A DNA stretch of 16,369 bases from Geobacter sp. UBA5608 (GTDB lineage Bacteria > Desulfobacterota > Desulfuromonadia > Geobacterales > Pseudopelobacteraceae), in contig DIKW01000061.1 in the NCBI GenBank assembly GCA_002424705.1, positions 2,572-18,940 of the forward strand, in the 5' to 3' direction. The position numbers and the translations under genes were made by a program. The notes below the pieces were generated by a model. It saw only the letters and a program-made list of their open reading frames with translations, was not told the origin of the DNA and ran no database searches. Numbering within the stretch: the first letter of the stretch is position 1; the number at the start of each line of letters is the position of its first letter. Positions 1-7,395 of the stretch are shown here, piece after piece.

Positions 1-972
1 GATCTGGCCGCTTTCAGTCGGGTCCGTTTTGGGAGCGGCGTGTTTATTGACTTTCCCGCCACCCCGGCCTCGGGGGCCGAGCCGCCATTGGCGCTCTGGT
101 CGGCCGTGTTCGGTGAGGCGATCATCGAGCAGCTGGAGGTAACCGGCCTGATGGGGCCGCTCTTGGCCAAGTCCATCGACGCCGCAGGATTGGATCGGGC
201 ACGGGGGATCGTGGCCGCTGATAAGGCTGCCGTGGCCAATATCATCATCGCCCTTTCGAACAACTCCACCAGCCACACCAACTTCCGCAAGCTGGCCTGC
301 CAGGCCGGGGCCCGTTTTGCCTCCCTGCCCCACTTTGATCCCGAGATGTTCGCAACCTCGATGACTGTGGACTGGCATGCCCTGGCTGCACGGACCGCCC
401 GTCTGGTGGAAGCGGTCAACCGGGCCGAGTGGGTTTACGTGGAATGCCCCAACGGCACGGTGATGCATATCTGCAAACAGGGGCGGGAGGCCGAAGGGGA
501 CGACGGCCTGCTGACCGCCGACGGCGCCTTTGGCAACCTGCCGGCTGGCGAGGCTTACCTGGCGCCGCTGGAGGGTGAGAGCCACGGCACGATGGTGATC
601 GAGTGGGGCCCGACGGCCAAGCTGGCCAGCCCGCTGACCCTCACCATCGCCGATGGCCGGGTGGTGCGGATTGACGGCGATGATCCGCTCAAACAGCGGC
701 TGGAGGCCAAGTTCAGCGAAAACCCCAACTGCCGCAACCTGGCAGAGCTGGGGATCGGCACCAACGACAAGGCCAGCCGGCCGGATAATGTGCTCGAGGC
801 CGAGAAGATTCTGGGCACCATCCACCTAGCCCTGGGGGACAACACCGGCTTCGGCGGCACGGTGGCTGCCCCGTTCCATGAGGATTACGTCTTCTACCAG
901 CCCACGGTGACCCTGGTGATGGCCGACGGCAGCCAGGAGATTATCATTGACAATGGGAGACTGCAGCTATGA
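1..972 (+). CDS. M29-family aminopeptidase-like protein (5' partial)
   Basis: The frame is open from base 1 to the TGA at 970-972, so the gene probably begins upstream of the window. The GTG at 40 is a possible start, but its GGGAG at 31-35 is only 4 bases away and the text on both sides reads as continuous protein. The C-terminal half shows the M29 (aminopeptidase T/AmpS) pattern: an ELGIGTN segment, then AEKI and GTIHLALG, then FHED. Counting from the GTG, the glutamate at about residue 255, the histidines at about 262 and 280 and the aspartate at about 282 are the likely metal ligands. Classical M29 enzymes are cytosolic dimetal exopeptidases. The family also includes non-peptidase relatives such as the NicX dioxygenase, so the substrate is uncertain. 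It overlaps the next gene by ATGA, implying translational coupling with mqnD. Confidence 0.75.
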   Translation, partial: DLAAFSRVRFGSGVFIDFPATPASGAEPPLALWSAVFGEAIIEQLEVTGLMGPLLAKSIDAAGLDRARGIVAADKAAVANIIIALSNNSTSHTNFRKLACQAGARFASLPHFDPEMFATSMTVDWHALAARTARLVEAVNRAEWVYVECPNGTVMHICKQGREAEGDDGLLTADGAFGNLPAGEAYLAPLEGESHGTMVIEWGPTAKLASPLTLTIADGRVVRIDGDDPLKQRLEAKFSENPNCRNLAELGIGTNDKASRPDNVLEAEKILGTIHLALGDNTGFGGTVAAPFHEDYVFYQPTVTLVMADGSQEIIIDNGRLQL

Positions 973-1802
973 AGCAGCCCTTAACCCTCGGCTTTTCCCC
1001 CTGTCCTAACGATACCTTCATGTTCTACCCTCTGGTGCACGGCCTGGTGGATACCGGCGGCCAGAGCTTCAACGAGCGGTTGGAGGATGTGGAGACCCTG
1101 AACCGCCTGGCGGTGAAGGGGGTGCTGGATGTGACCAAGGTCTCCTACGCCGTCTTGGGGCATATCCGTGATGAATACGCCCTGCTGCGGGCCGGCAGCG
1201 CCCTAGGGCGGAGCTGCGGACCGTTGCTGGTGGCAAAGGAACCGTTTGCCGCAGCCGATCTACAGGGCAGAACCATCGCCATCCCCGGTCGCTACACCAC
1301 CGCCCATCTGCTGATGCGGCTCTACAACCCGTCCCTGGAGACCTTTCTGGAGATGCCGTTCCACGAGATCATGGATGCGGTGATGACCGGCCGGGCCGAT
1401 GCCGGGGTGATCATCCACGAGTCCCGTTTCACCTATCAGGGCTTTGGTCTGCAGCAGGTGGTGGATCTGGGGGCCTGGTGGGAGGGAGAGACCGGTCTGC
1501 CGATCCCGCTGGGGGGCATTGTGGCCCGCCGCAGTCTGGGGGGAGAGACCATCCACAGCATTGAGGCGGCCCTAGGGGCCGGGGTGGAGTACGCCCGGGC
1601 CCATCCGGCCGAGGCGGCCCACTACATCCGCGAGCATGCCCAGGAGATGAGTGAGCAGGTCTGCGCCGCCCATATCGGGCTGTATGTGAACGATTTTTCC
1701 CGGAGCCTGGGTGATGAAGGTGAGCGGGCCGTGATTGAGCTGTTGCGTCGGGCCGAGGCGGCAGGTATTATCCCGGCCTCGCAGACTCCGCTGTTTATCT
1801 AG
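969..1802 (+). CDS. mqnD: 1,4-dihydroxy-6-naphthoate synthase (menaquinone, futalosine pathway)
   Basis: A 277-residue protein that begins with the MqnD signature SPCPNDTF near residue 10. It continues with the VTKVSYAVLG and GRSCGPLL segments of this periplasmic-binding-protein-like fold. MqnD converts cyclic dehypoxanthine futalosine to 1,4-dihydroxy-6-naphthoate in the cytosol, a late step of the alternative menaquinone pathway. A conserved GVIIHE segment places a histidine at residue 150, matching the catalytic histidine region of characterised MqnD. The length is normal for the family and no defect is visible. The ATG at 969 overlaps the preceding stop by 4 bases, so translation is probably coupled to the M29-like gene. 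The other mqn genes are not in the window. Menaquinone is expected in an anaerobic respirer such as a Geobacter relative. Confidence 0.93.
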   Translation: MKQPLTLGFSPCPNDTFMFYPLVHGLVDTGGQSFNERLEDVETLNRLAVKGVLDVTKVSYAVLGHIRDEYALLRAGSALGRSCGPLLVAKEPFAAADLQGRTIAIPGRYTTAHLLMRLYNPSLETFLEMPFHEIMDAVMTGRADAGVIIHESRFTYQGFGLQQVVDLGAWWEGETGLPIPLGGIVARRSLGGETIHSIEAALGAGVEYARAHPAEAAHYIREHAQEMSEQVCAAHIGLYVNDFSRSLGDEGERAVIELLRRAEAAGIIPASQTPLFI

Positions 1803-1829
1803 ATCTTCGTCTGAAAGGAAGTGCCCCCA

Positions 1830-2591
1830 ATGGACTGGCTGTTTGACCCGCAGGCCTGGCTAGCCTTGTTAACTCTGACCGCCCTCGAGATCGTGCTCGG
1901 GATCGACAACATCATCTTCATCAGTATCCTGACCGGCAAGCTGCCCGAGCATCAACGGGCCAAGGCCCAAAAAATAGGTCTTTCGCTGGCCATGATCAGC
2001 CGAATCCTGCTACTGTTCTCCCTGGCCTGGATCATGAAGCTGACCGCCCCGTTCTTCTTCGTGTTCGGCCATGGCGTCTCCGGTCGTGATCTGATCCTGC
2101 TGATCGGTGGCCTGTTCCTGTTGGCCAAGAGTACCATGGAGATCCACGACAAGCTGGAAGGAGAGGAACACCACGCCAGCGAGGGACCGGCAGCGGTTTC
2201 TTTTAAGAGTATCCTGATCCAGATCATGTTCCTGGATATCGTCTTCTCGCTGGATTCGGTGATCACGGCCGTCGGTATGGCCCGCCAGTTGTGGGTGATG
2301 GTGACGGCGGTGGTGATCTCGGTGGGGATCATGCTGTTCTTTGCCGGCCGGGTCAGCCGTTTTGTGGAGCGGCACCCCACGGTCAAGGTGCTGGCACTCT
2401 CCTTCCTGCTGATGATCGGTGTGGCGCTGATCGCCGACGGCCTCTCGTTCCATATCCCCAAGGGCTATATCTACTTTGCCATGGCTTTCTCGGTGTTTGT
2501 GGAGATGATCAACATCAAGGTGCGTACGACGGATGGAAAACCGGTTCGGTTGCGGCAGCAGCTGATGGAGAATGGTGCGGAAACCCGTTAG
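1830..2591 (+). CDS. TerC-family integral membrane protein (YgdQ-like)
   Basis: A TerC-family protein of 253 residues from the ATG at 1830. A GTG at 1821 is in frame, but the AAAGGA at 1814-1819 is almost touching it and is well spaced for 1830. About seven hydrophobic segments are visible. The two family hallmark acidic motifs are present: EIVLGIDN near residues 20-27 (E20, D26, N27) and DIVFSLDS near 136-143 (D136, D142). A conserved PKGYIYFAM segment lies near the end. TerC proteins sit in the cytoplasmic membrane. Members such as Alx and the Bacillus TerC proteins are linked to manganese export and metalation of exported enzymes, and the tellurite-resistance name is historical. Membership is clear but the transported ion is not. 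The gene follows mqnD by 27 bases and is probably co-transcribed with it. Confidence 0.88.
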   Translation: MDWLFDPQAWLALLTLTALEIVLGIDNIIFISILTGKLPEHQRAKAQKIGLSLAMISRILLLFSLAWIMKLTAPFFFVFGHGVSGRDLILLIGGLFLLAKSTMEIHDKLEGEEHHASEGPAAVSFKSILIQIMFLDIVFSLDSVITAVGMARQLWVMVTAVVISVGIMLFFAGRVSRFVERHPTVKVLALSFLLMIGVALIADGLSFHIPKGYIYFAMAFSVFVEMINIKVRTTDGKPVRLRQQLMENGAETR

Positions 2592-2610
2592 CCGGGTTTG
2601 TCGGCAGGAA

Positions 2611-2645
2611 CACAAAAGGGCGTCCTCGGTGGACGCCCTTTTGTG
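2611..2645. terminator. Bidirectional hairpin terminator between terC-like and queF
   Basis: Perfect 15-bp inverted repeat: arms 2611-2625 and 2631-2645 around the 5-base loop TCGGT. The arms begin with CACAAAAGGG, so each strand ends the stem with a short T-run. It lies between convergent genes and probably terminates both. A short extra inverted repeat (AAACCCG and CGGGTTT, 2581-2599) spans the preceding stop codon. Confidence 0.85.
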
Positions 2646-2670
2646 TTGATGGCAAAGGAGGCTGGCGCTG

Positions 2671-3105
2671 TTATCTGCGCCGGTATTCTGCCGTGGGCCA
2701 GAACGGGATGCCGCCGCGGGGGGTGAACTCGCCTTTGACGGTCAGCCAGACCGGATCGAGCAGTGCCACCAGGTCGTTGCAGATCCGGTTGACGCCGGCC
2801 TCGTGAAACTCACCGTGCATCCGGAAGGAGCCCAGGTACAGCTTGAGGCTTTTGCTCTCCACGCAGCGCTGGTCCGGCTGGTAATCGATGATGATGGTGC
2901 CGAAGTCGGGTTGGCCGGTCATCGGGCAGAGACAGGTGAATTCGGGGCAGACGATATGCAGGGTGCCGGTGCAGCCGCTGGGGTTGGCCGTCCGGTTGGC
3001 AAAGGGGGAGGGAAACCATTCCAGCAGTCCGGCATCCGGGCTGTCGTAACGATAGCTGGTGGCGGTGCCTTCACCGAGGCTCTTCAATCCTTCATGCAGG
3101 TTCAT
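2671..3105 (-). CDS. queF: NADPH-dependent 7-cyano-7-deazaguanine (preQ0) reductase
   Basis: A 144-residue unimodular (Bacillus-type) QueF, a cytosolic tunnelling-fold enzyme. It reduces the nitrile preQ0 to the amine preQ1 with NADPH for queuosine tRNA modification. The active-site segment CLCPMTGQPDF is intact. It places the thioimide-forming cysteine at residue 60 and the proton-donor aspartate at 67, the same 7-residue spacing as in B. subtilis QueF. The family motif ESKSLKLY is at 83-90. The frame extends upstream to 3150, but the ATG at 3103-3105 has a GAGGTG ribosome-binding site at the right distance and begins where the family begins, so it was chosen. No preQ1 riboswitch was recognised in the short leader. 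The gene diverges from the MaoC-like gene. Confidence 0.93.
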   Translation of the reverse strand: MNLHEGLKSLGEGTATSYRYDSPDAGLLEWFPSPFANRTANPSGCTGTLHIVCPEFTCLCPMTGQPDFGTIIIDYQPDQRCVESKSLKLYLGSFRMHGEFHEAGVNRICNDLVALLDPVWLTVKGEFTPRGGIPFWPTAEYRRR

Positions 3106-3119
3106 GCTGCACCTCATGC

Positions 3120-3147
3120 TTGCAAAGTGGTACGCATCACGTACACT
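3120..3147 (+). promoter_or_regulatory. Candidate promoter for the MaoC-like gene
   Basis: TTGCAA at 3120-3125 and TACACT at 3142-3147 are separated by 16 bases, giving a plausible sigma70-type promoter. The leader would be about 35 bases before the strong ribosome-binding site at 3177-3184. Both boxes match consensus only 4 of 6, so this is a candidate only. Confidence 0.35.
3130..3144. repeat. Inverted repeat GTACG-N5-CGTAC in the queF/maoC-like divergent region
   Basis: Perfect 5-base arms at 3130-3134 and 3140-3144 around CATCA. The repeat overlaps the spacer and -10 of the candidate promoter, where a repressor operator would sit. It is short enough to be chance. Confidence 0.3.
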
Positions 3148-3190
3148 CACGTCTATACCATTCTTGGTTGCGCTAGGGAAGGAGAAGCCT

Positions 3191-3667
3191 ATGTCTGCGG
3201 TTACGCAGCTGCTTGATAGCTATCAGCGACGCGCAGGAACGGAGGTCGCCGTGGGTGACTGGCTGCAGATGGATCAGCAGCGGATTGACGCCTTTGCCGA
3301 GGCCACAGGCGACCTGCAGTGGATCCATATCGACCCGCAACGGGCTGCAGCCGAATCACCTTACGCCAGCACGGTCGCCCACGGTTTTCTGACCCTGTCG
3401 CTGTTGCCGCTCCTGACCCAGGCCAATGCCGCCGGACAGTTTGAAAACAACTATCCCGGTATGCGGTTGCGGGTCAATTACGGCCTGAACAAGGTCCGTT
3501 TCCCGGCGCCGGTCAGGCCGGGTGATCGCCTGCGGGCCCGGACCAGCGTGCTGTCGGCCGAGCCGGCCGGCGCAGGCGTCGAGATCACCTACCTGCTGAC
3601 GGTAGAGATTGAGGGCAGCGACAAACCGGCCTGCGTGGCCGAACAGGTGGTCCGGGTCTATCCGTGA
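3191..3667 (+). CDS. MaoC/NodN-like (R)-specific enoyl-CoA hydratase domain protein
   Basis: A 158-residue single hot-dog-fold protein of the MaoC dehydratase family. The hydratase 2 motif is visible at about residues 40-70: ATGDLQWIHID gives the catalytic Asp/His pair separated by five residues, followed by the helix segment VAHGFLTLSLLP. Relatives hydrate trans-2-enoyl-CoA to (R)-3-hydroxyacyl-CoA (PhaJ type) or are nodulation NodN-like proteins of unknown substrate. The NYGLNKVRFPAPVRPGDRL stretch is typical of the NodN-like subgroup. The frame is open from 3059, but the ATG at 3191 has GGAAGGAG six bases upstream and starts after the divergent promoter region, so it is preferred. The true substrate cannot be read from sequence. 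The next gene is 119 bases away and may have its own promoter. Confidence 0.85.
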   Translation: MSAVTQLLDSYQRRAGTEVAVGDWLQMDQQRIDAFAEATGDLQWIHIDPQRAAAESPYASTVAHGFLTLSLLPLLTQANAAGQFENNYPGMRLRVNYGLNKVRFPAPVRPGDRLRARTSVLSAEPAGAGVEITYLLTVEIEGSDKPACVAEQVVRVYP

Positions 3668-3694
3668 GGCCGGCCCAGCCGTGCCCGGCATGGG

Positions 3695-3723
3695 TTGGCG
3701 GCCGAGGCAAGCTGTGTTATAGA
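3695..3723 (+). promoter_or_regulatory. Candidate promoter for the aminotransferase gene
   Basis: TTGGCG at 3695-3700 and TATAGA at 3718-3723 are separated by 17 bases in the 119-base gap before the aminotransferase. The leader would be about 55 bases. The -35 matches poorly (3 of 6). The only Shine-Dalgarno-like text before the ATG is a weak CAGG about 10 bases upstream. Confidence 0.35.
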
Positions 3724-3786
3724 AAACATCCCATGACCTGCAGTCTCCGTCGGTCGTGATCACGTGTCCCAACAGGTGCCGATACA

Positions 3787-4950
3787 ATGCGTTTCAGTCT
3801 GAACGAACATGTGCGTGGTGTGCATGCCCCGCCGATCAGTGAGGTGCGCAGCTGGGTTGCCCAGCGTGCAGCCGACGCCCCGGCCCTGATCGATCTCTGT
3901 CAGGCGGTGCCGGATTATGGCCCACCGGCTGATCTGCTGGCACAGCTGCACCGTGCGGTGGATGACCCGTTGACCTGTCGCTATACTCCGGATGAGGGGT
4001 TGCCTGAGGTGCGCGAGGCGGTCTGTGGCCGTTACCGGCGGCGCTACAACGCCAAGGTGGCCCCTGACCAGTTCTGTCTCACCGTGGGGGCCAGCGCCGC
4101 CTTTTGGCTGGCGATGCTGGTGTTATGCCAGGCCGGCGACGAGGTGATCCTGCAGCTGCCCTGCTACTTCGACCACCCGATGGCCCTGGGCAGTTTGGGC
4201 ATCCGTCCGGTCTATGCCCCGTTCGTTGAGAAGGAGCGCGGCCTGCCCAACCCGGCCGCCATCGCCAAACTGATCACCCCCCGCACCCGGGCGATCCTGC
4301 TTGTCTCCCCCAGTAACCCGACCGGCACAGTGATCCCGCCCGATCTGCTGCGGGAGCTTTATTTTCTGGCCCGTCAGCACCGGATCGCCTTGGTGCTGGA
4401 CGAGACCTACAGCGATTTTGTGGAGGCCATGCCCCACGATCTGTTCACCCTCGAAGAGTGGCACAGCAGCCTGGTACAAGTGATGTCCTTTGGCAAGAGC
4501 TACGCCCTGACCGGGTATCGGGCCGGTCTGCTGGCTGCGGCGCCGGCCTTTATCGAACAGGCCCTCAAGCTGCAGGACAGCATGACGGTCTGTCAGCCGC
4601 GGATTACGCAGCTGGCCCTGCAGTACGGCCTGGAGCGGCTGGATGAGTGGGTGGCGGCCAACCGGCTGATGATGTCCGTGCGTCACAACCTGTTTGTGAA
4701 TGAATTCACCCTGCCTGGAAATCGTTTCAGGCTGGTGGCCAGCGGCAGTTTTTTTGCCTGGGTCAGGCACCCCTTTGATGGCCGCAGCGGTCGTGAGGTG
4801 GCCCGCCGCCTGGCAATGGAGGCCGGTCTGCTGACCCTGCCGGGGGAGGTGTTTGGGCCTGGGCTGGAGGGGTATCTGCGGCTGGCCTTCGGTAATATAC
4901 GTGACAAGGCGATTGCTGAAGCGGTCTACCGTTTCAGGCAGTCTGCCTAG
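3787..4950 (+). CDS. PLP-dependent aminotransferase, class I/II
   Basis: A 387-residue fold-type I aminotransferase, presumably cytosolic. The full set of PLP contacts is recognisable. SPSNPTG has its asparagine at residue 177. LDETYSDF has the pyridine-nitrogen aspartate at 205 and the tyrosine at 208. SFGKSYALTGYRAG has the Schiff-base lysine at 237. A late arginine at 365 in YLRLAFGN matches the substrate-carboxylate arginine of the family. The protein should therefore be active. Its amino donor cannot be assigned: aspartate, methionine, aromatic and alanine aminotransferases share these motifs. The following CsgG-WD40 gene starts 11 bases after the stop, so the two are probably co-transcribed, although no functional link is obvious. 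Confidence 0.88.
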   Translation: MRFSLNEHVRGVHAPPISEVRSWVAQRAADAPALIDLCQAVPDYGPPADLLAQLHRAVDDPLTCRYTPDEGLPEVREAVCGRYRRRYNAKVAPDQFCLTVGASAAFWLAMLVLCQAGDEVILQLPCYFDHPMALGSLGIRPVYAPFVEKERGLPNPAAIAKLITPRTRAILLVSPSNPTGTVIPPDLLRELYFLARQHRIALVLDETYSDFVEAMPHDLFTLEEWHSSLVQVMSFGKSYALTGYRAGLLAAAPAFIEQALKLQDSMTVCQPRITQLALQYGLERLDEWVAANRLMMSVRHNLFVNEFTLPGNRFRLVASGSFFAWVRHPFDGRSGREVARRLAMEAGLLTLPGEVFGPGLEGYLRLAFGNIRDKAIAEAVYRFRQSA

Positions 4951-4961
4951 GGGAGAATACC

Positions 4962-6806
4962 ATGATAACCTTTGTTCGCGCATTGCTGATGAGCCTGCTG
5001 CTGGTCACCTGGACCGCACTCTGCGGTGCTGCCGACTACCACAAGACCAAGGTGGCGGTGCTGGACTTTCAGCAGCAAGGAACCTTCAGTAATCAGGACG
5101 TGGGCAAGATCGTGGCAGAATGGTTCACCACCAGCCTGGTGGAGGCCGGCCGTTTTGAGGTGATTGAACGCCGCCTGATGCAGCAGATCCTTCAGGAACA
5201 GAAGATGGGCAGCTCCGGCCTGTTGGACCCGGCCAGCGCCTCCCGGCTGGGTAAGCTGCTGGGGGTCAAGACGGTGGTGACTGGCACGGTGCAGAGTTAT
5301 GAACGGACCTATGAGCTGAACGTGCGGCTGATCAACGTCGAGACCGGCGCCATCATAACGGCTGATCGGGTACGGGCCGGCTCCACCACCAGCTTGAACG
5401 ATCTGGTTGCCAAGATGTCGGCCCGCATCATTCGGCATTTCCCCCTGGACGGTTATGTGGTCAAACGGGAGGCCGACCGGGTGATGATCGACCTGGGACG
5501 TCAGGCCGGTGTGCGGCCAGGCATGCAGTTCAGCGTGTATGTCGAGGGGGAGCCGGTGCGTCACCCCAAGACCGGCGAGGTGCTTTCGATCGAGCGGGTT
5601 CCCAAGGGGCTCTTGAAGATCGAGTCGGTCTGGGAAAAGACCGCCCTGGCCAGTGTGCTGCAAGAAAATCCGGCTGACCTGATTCTGGCCGGTTATCAGG
5701 TGCGCAGCAGCCAGTCGGACGAGGTGTTGAATCCGGTAGAAGCGGCCAAGTTGCGGGAAGAGGAGCGCAAGCGCGAGGAGGCTGAACGCAAGGCACAGGA
5801 GAAACGCGACAAAGAGGCGCGCAAGTATCAGGAAAAGCTTGAAAAAGAGGCGCGCGAACGTGAAGAGGAACGGCTTGAGGCCCTGGAGAAGGAGCGTAAG
5901 CAGGAGGCCGAACGCCTGGCCCAGGCGGCAATCAGTGGTCTGACGCCGCTTACGGTTTTCCCTGCGCAGCGGGAGAATCTGCGTAGCCTGGCCGTCTCCC
6001 CCGATAACAGCCAGCTCGCTACCGGCGACGATGATGGCCAGATTGTAATCTGGGATCTGGCAAAGGGCCTGCAGACGGAAACCCTGCCTGGTCATCTGAA
6101 GGGGGCGGTGGTGGCCCTGGAATTCAGCGGCGACGGGCGTCAGCTGGTCTCGGCCGGTAAGGATAAGCGAGTCGTGCTGTGGGATCTGGGGCGACGGCAA
6201 CAGCTCGCCGCGATCGAGCTGAAAGATGTGCCCAGCGATCTGCATATGGCCCGCTCGGGACGCTTGGTGGCGATCGGCTCGAAGGGGAGCGAATCCTGGC
6301 TGTGGGAGGTCAAGACCAACCGTTTGCGGGCGATCAAGAACACTGACGACGTACTGGCGGTAGCCATCAGTCCTGATGGGCGGTTGCTGGCAACTGCCGG
6401 CCAGGGCAGGCAGATTGTGGTGTGGGATGCCGTCAACGGCCGCCAGTTGAAGAGTTTGTCCGGTCACAGTGGCGATGTCAGGTCGTTGGCTTTTGTTGGC
6501 GACAGCAGGTATCTGGCCTCGGCCAGCGAGGATAAGCTGGTGCTGATCTGGGATCTGCAGAGGGCTACCCAGCACCAGATCCTGCGGGGGCATGCTGATG
6601 AGGTGATTCATCTGGCGGTTAGCGCCAACGGGCAGCGGATCGTGAGCGGCGCCGCAAAGATGCTGATCGCCTGGGATGGTATGCAGGGACGGGAGCTGCG
6701 TCGCTATCGTCTGGAAAAGGGAGGCGATCTGGTGGCAATGACCCCGGACGGCCAGACGTTGGTGGTGGCACGCGGCAAACAGCTGCATGCCTATCGGCTT
6801 GAATAA
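4962..6806 (+). CDS. Exported CsgG-like / charged-helix / WD40 beta-propeller fusion protein
   Basis: A 614-residue multidomain protein. Residues 1-24 look like a Sec signal peptide ending in CGAAD; LCGAA is a poor lipobox, so a lipoprotein is unlikely. Residues about 27-160 resemble the CsgG/FlgO-type domain (VAVLDF, then FEVIERRLMQQIL and LGKLLGVKTVVTGTV). Residues about 162-245 resemble the FlgT C-terminal type module (VMIDLGRQAGVRPGMQFSVY). Residues about 253-325 are almost purely Glu/Lys/Arg/Ala, a coiled coil or single charged alpha-helix. Residues about 326-614 hold seven WD40-like units, several ending in (I/V)WD, which would close one seven-bladed propeller. The ATG at 4962 has GGGGAG five bases upstream. 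It probably acts in the periplasm as an envelope scaffold. Its partner is unknown, and no curli or flagellar genes are nearby. Confidence 0.82.
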   Translation: MITFVRALLMSLLLVTWTALCGAADYHKTKVAVLDFQQQGTFSNQDVGKIVAEWFTTSLVEAGRFEVIERRLMQQILQEQKMGSSGLLDPASASRLGKLLGVKTVVTGTVQSYERTYELNVRLINVETGAIITADRVRAGSTTSLNDLVAKMSARIIRHFPLDGYVVKREADRVMIDLGRQAGVRPGMQFSVYVEGEPVRHPKTGEVLSIERVPKGLLKIESVWEKTALASVLQENPADLILAGYQVRSSQSDEVLNPVEAAKLREEERKREEAERKAQEKRDKEARKYQEKLEKEAREREEERLEALEKERKQEAERLAQAAISGLTPLTVFPAQRENLRSLAVSPDNSQLATGDDDGQIVIWDLAKGLQTETLPGHLKGAVVALEFSGDGRQLVSAGKDKRVVLWDLGRRQQLAAIELKDVPSDLHMARSGRLVAIGSKGSESWLWEVKTNRLRAIKNTDDVLAVAISPDGRLLATAGQGRQIVVWDAVNGRQLKSLSGHSGDVRSLAFVGDSRYLASASEDKLVLIWDLQRATQHQILRGHADEVIHLAVSANGQRIVSGAAKMLIAWDGMQGRELRRYRLEKGGDLVAMTPDGQTLVVARGKQLHAYRLE

Positions 6807-6865
6807 TTGACAGCCGTCGCTTGGGTCTGACAACTGGGACACTGCATGACCTTGTGACAACGCGC

Positions 6866-6894
6866 TTGCCGTTTGCGTTCACTGGGGGTAGCAT
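6866..6894 (+). promoter_or_regulatory. Candidate promoter for the small exported protein
   Basis: TTGCCG at 6866-6871 and TAGCAT at 6889-6894 are separated by 17 bases, within the 125-base gap upstream of the ATG at 6932. Each box matches consensus at 4 of 6. Read-through from the upstream gene is also possible because no terminator was seen after 6806. Confidence 0.35.
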
Positions 6895-6931
6895 ACTGTG
6901 CGTTTACTTCAACCACGCAGGGAGGTTCGGC

Positions 6932-7369
6932 ATGAAGAAGCTAGGTTTGGCACTTGTGCTGGTGGTCTGCTGGGCGGCGACCGCCTCGGCCGCACGGGTC
7001 TATCTCAAGGACGGCAGTTGGATCAATGCAAAAAAAGTCTGGCGTGAAAAAGGCAAGGTAGTGGTGCTGGTTAATCGGGATTCAATCACCAGTTTCAGCA
7101 ATGACGAGCTGAACCTGAAGAAGACCTTCCCGCCCCGTAAAAAGCGGATAAAGAAGATGCGGCCGGTTGCTGCTGCGGCCGTTGCCCCTGTGCCGGCAGC
7201 GGCGCCAGCGGCTACGCAGACAGCGCCCCCTCCGCCCAAGGCAGACAAAAAACTGCCGGTTCCCAATCTCTCACTTAAACTGCCGGAGCGAGAGCCGCCC
7301 AAGCTGGGGGGCGAAGAAGGAACCATCCGTAAGCAGAAGCAGGAAAGGGAAAAACGTTTGAACGAATAA
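6932..7369 (+). CDS. Small exported protein with Ala/Pro-rich linker, function unknown
   Basis: A 145-residue protein. The frame runs back to 6821, but the ATG at 6932 follows AGGGAGG (6919-6925) and opens a clear signal peptide: MKK, a hydrophobic core, then an ASA cleavage site near residue 20. The mature part begins with a short beta-rich module (residues about 21-60: VYLKDGSWINAKKVW, then KGKVVVLVNRDSI). This resembles small SH3-like exported modules seen in Geobacter-type genomes. A basic KKRIKK stretch follows, then an Ala/Pro/Gln linker and a charged tail ending KQEREKRLNE. I recognise no catalytic motif. It should be periplasmic. It lies downstream of the CsgG-WD40 gene in the same direction and may serve the same envelope process, but that is only a guess from position. 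Confidence 0.7.
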   Translation: MKKLGLALVLVVCWAATASAARVYLKDGSWINAKKVWREKGKVVVLVNRDSITSFSNDELNLKKTFPPRKKRIKKMRPVAAAAVAPVPAAAPAATQTAPPPPKADKKLPVPNLSLKLPEREPPKLGGEEGTIRKQKQEREKRLNE

Positions 7370-7395
7370 CTTGAGAGCCTGCAGCTTGCCGGATA

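Noticed and set aside
2291..2806. 171-codon plus-strand frame overlapping the TerC and queF genes
   Set aside because: It runs in another frame of terC, through the terminator hairpin and into the antisense of queF. No ribosome-binding site or domain was seen.
3106..3190. preQ1 riboswitch upstream of queF
   Set aside because: The leader to the chosen start is very short, and I could not find a stem followed by an A-rich tail of the preQ1 type.
2803..3216. 137-codon plus-strand frame antisense to queF
   Set aside because: QueF on the minus strand has the intact catalytic motif. The antisense frame shows no family resemblance.
3668..3703. GC-rich quasi-palindrome after the MaoC-like gene as a terminator
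   Set aside because: The arms pair only partly (GGCCG with CGGCC plus several mismatches) and no T-run follows.
4123..4983. 286-codon minus-strand frame opposite the aminotransferase
   Set aside because: The plus-strand frame has the complete set of PLP motifs. The antisense translation is Gln/Arg/His-rich low-complexity text with no recognisable domain.
4947..6860. 637-codon open frame on the minus strand, antisense to the whole CsgG-WD40 gene
   Set aside because: It mirrors the opposite gene in a GC-rich, third-position-biased frame. The translation is rich in His, Gln and Leu and lacks family motifs, while the plus strand has clear domains and a ribosome-binding site.
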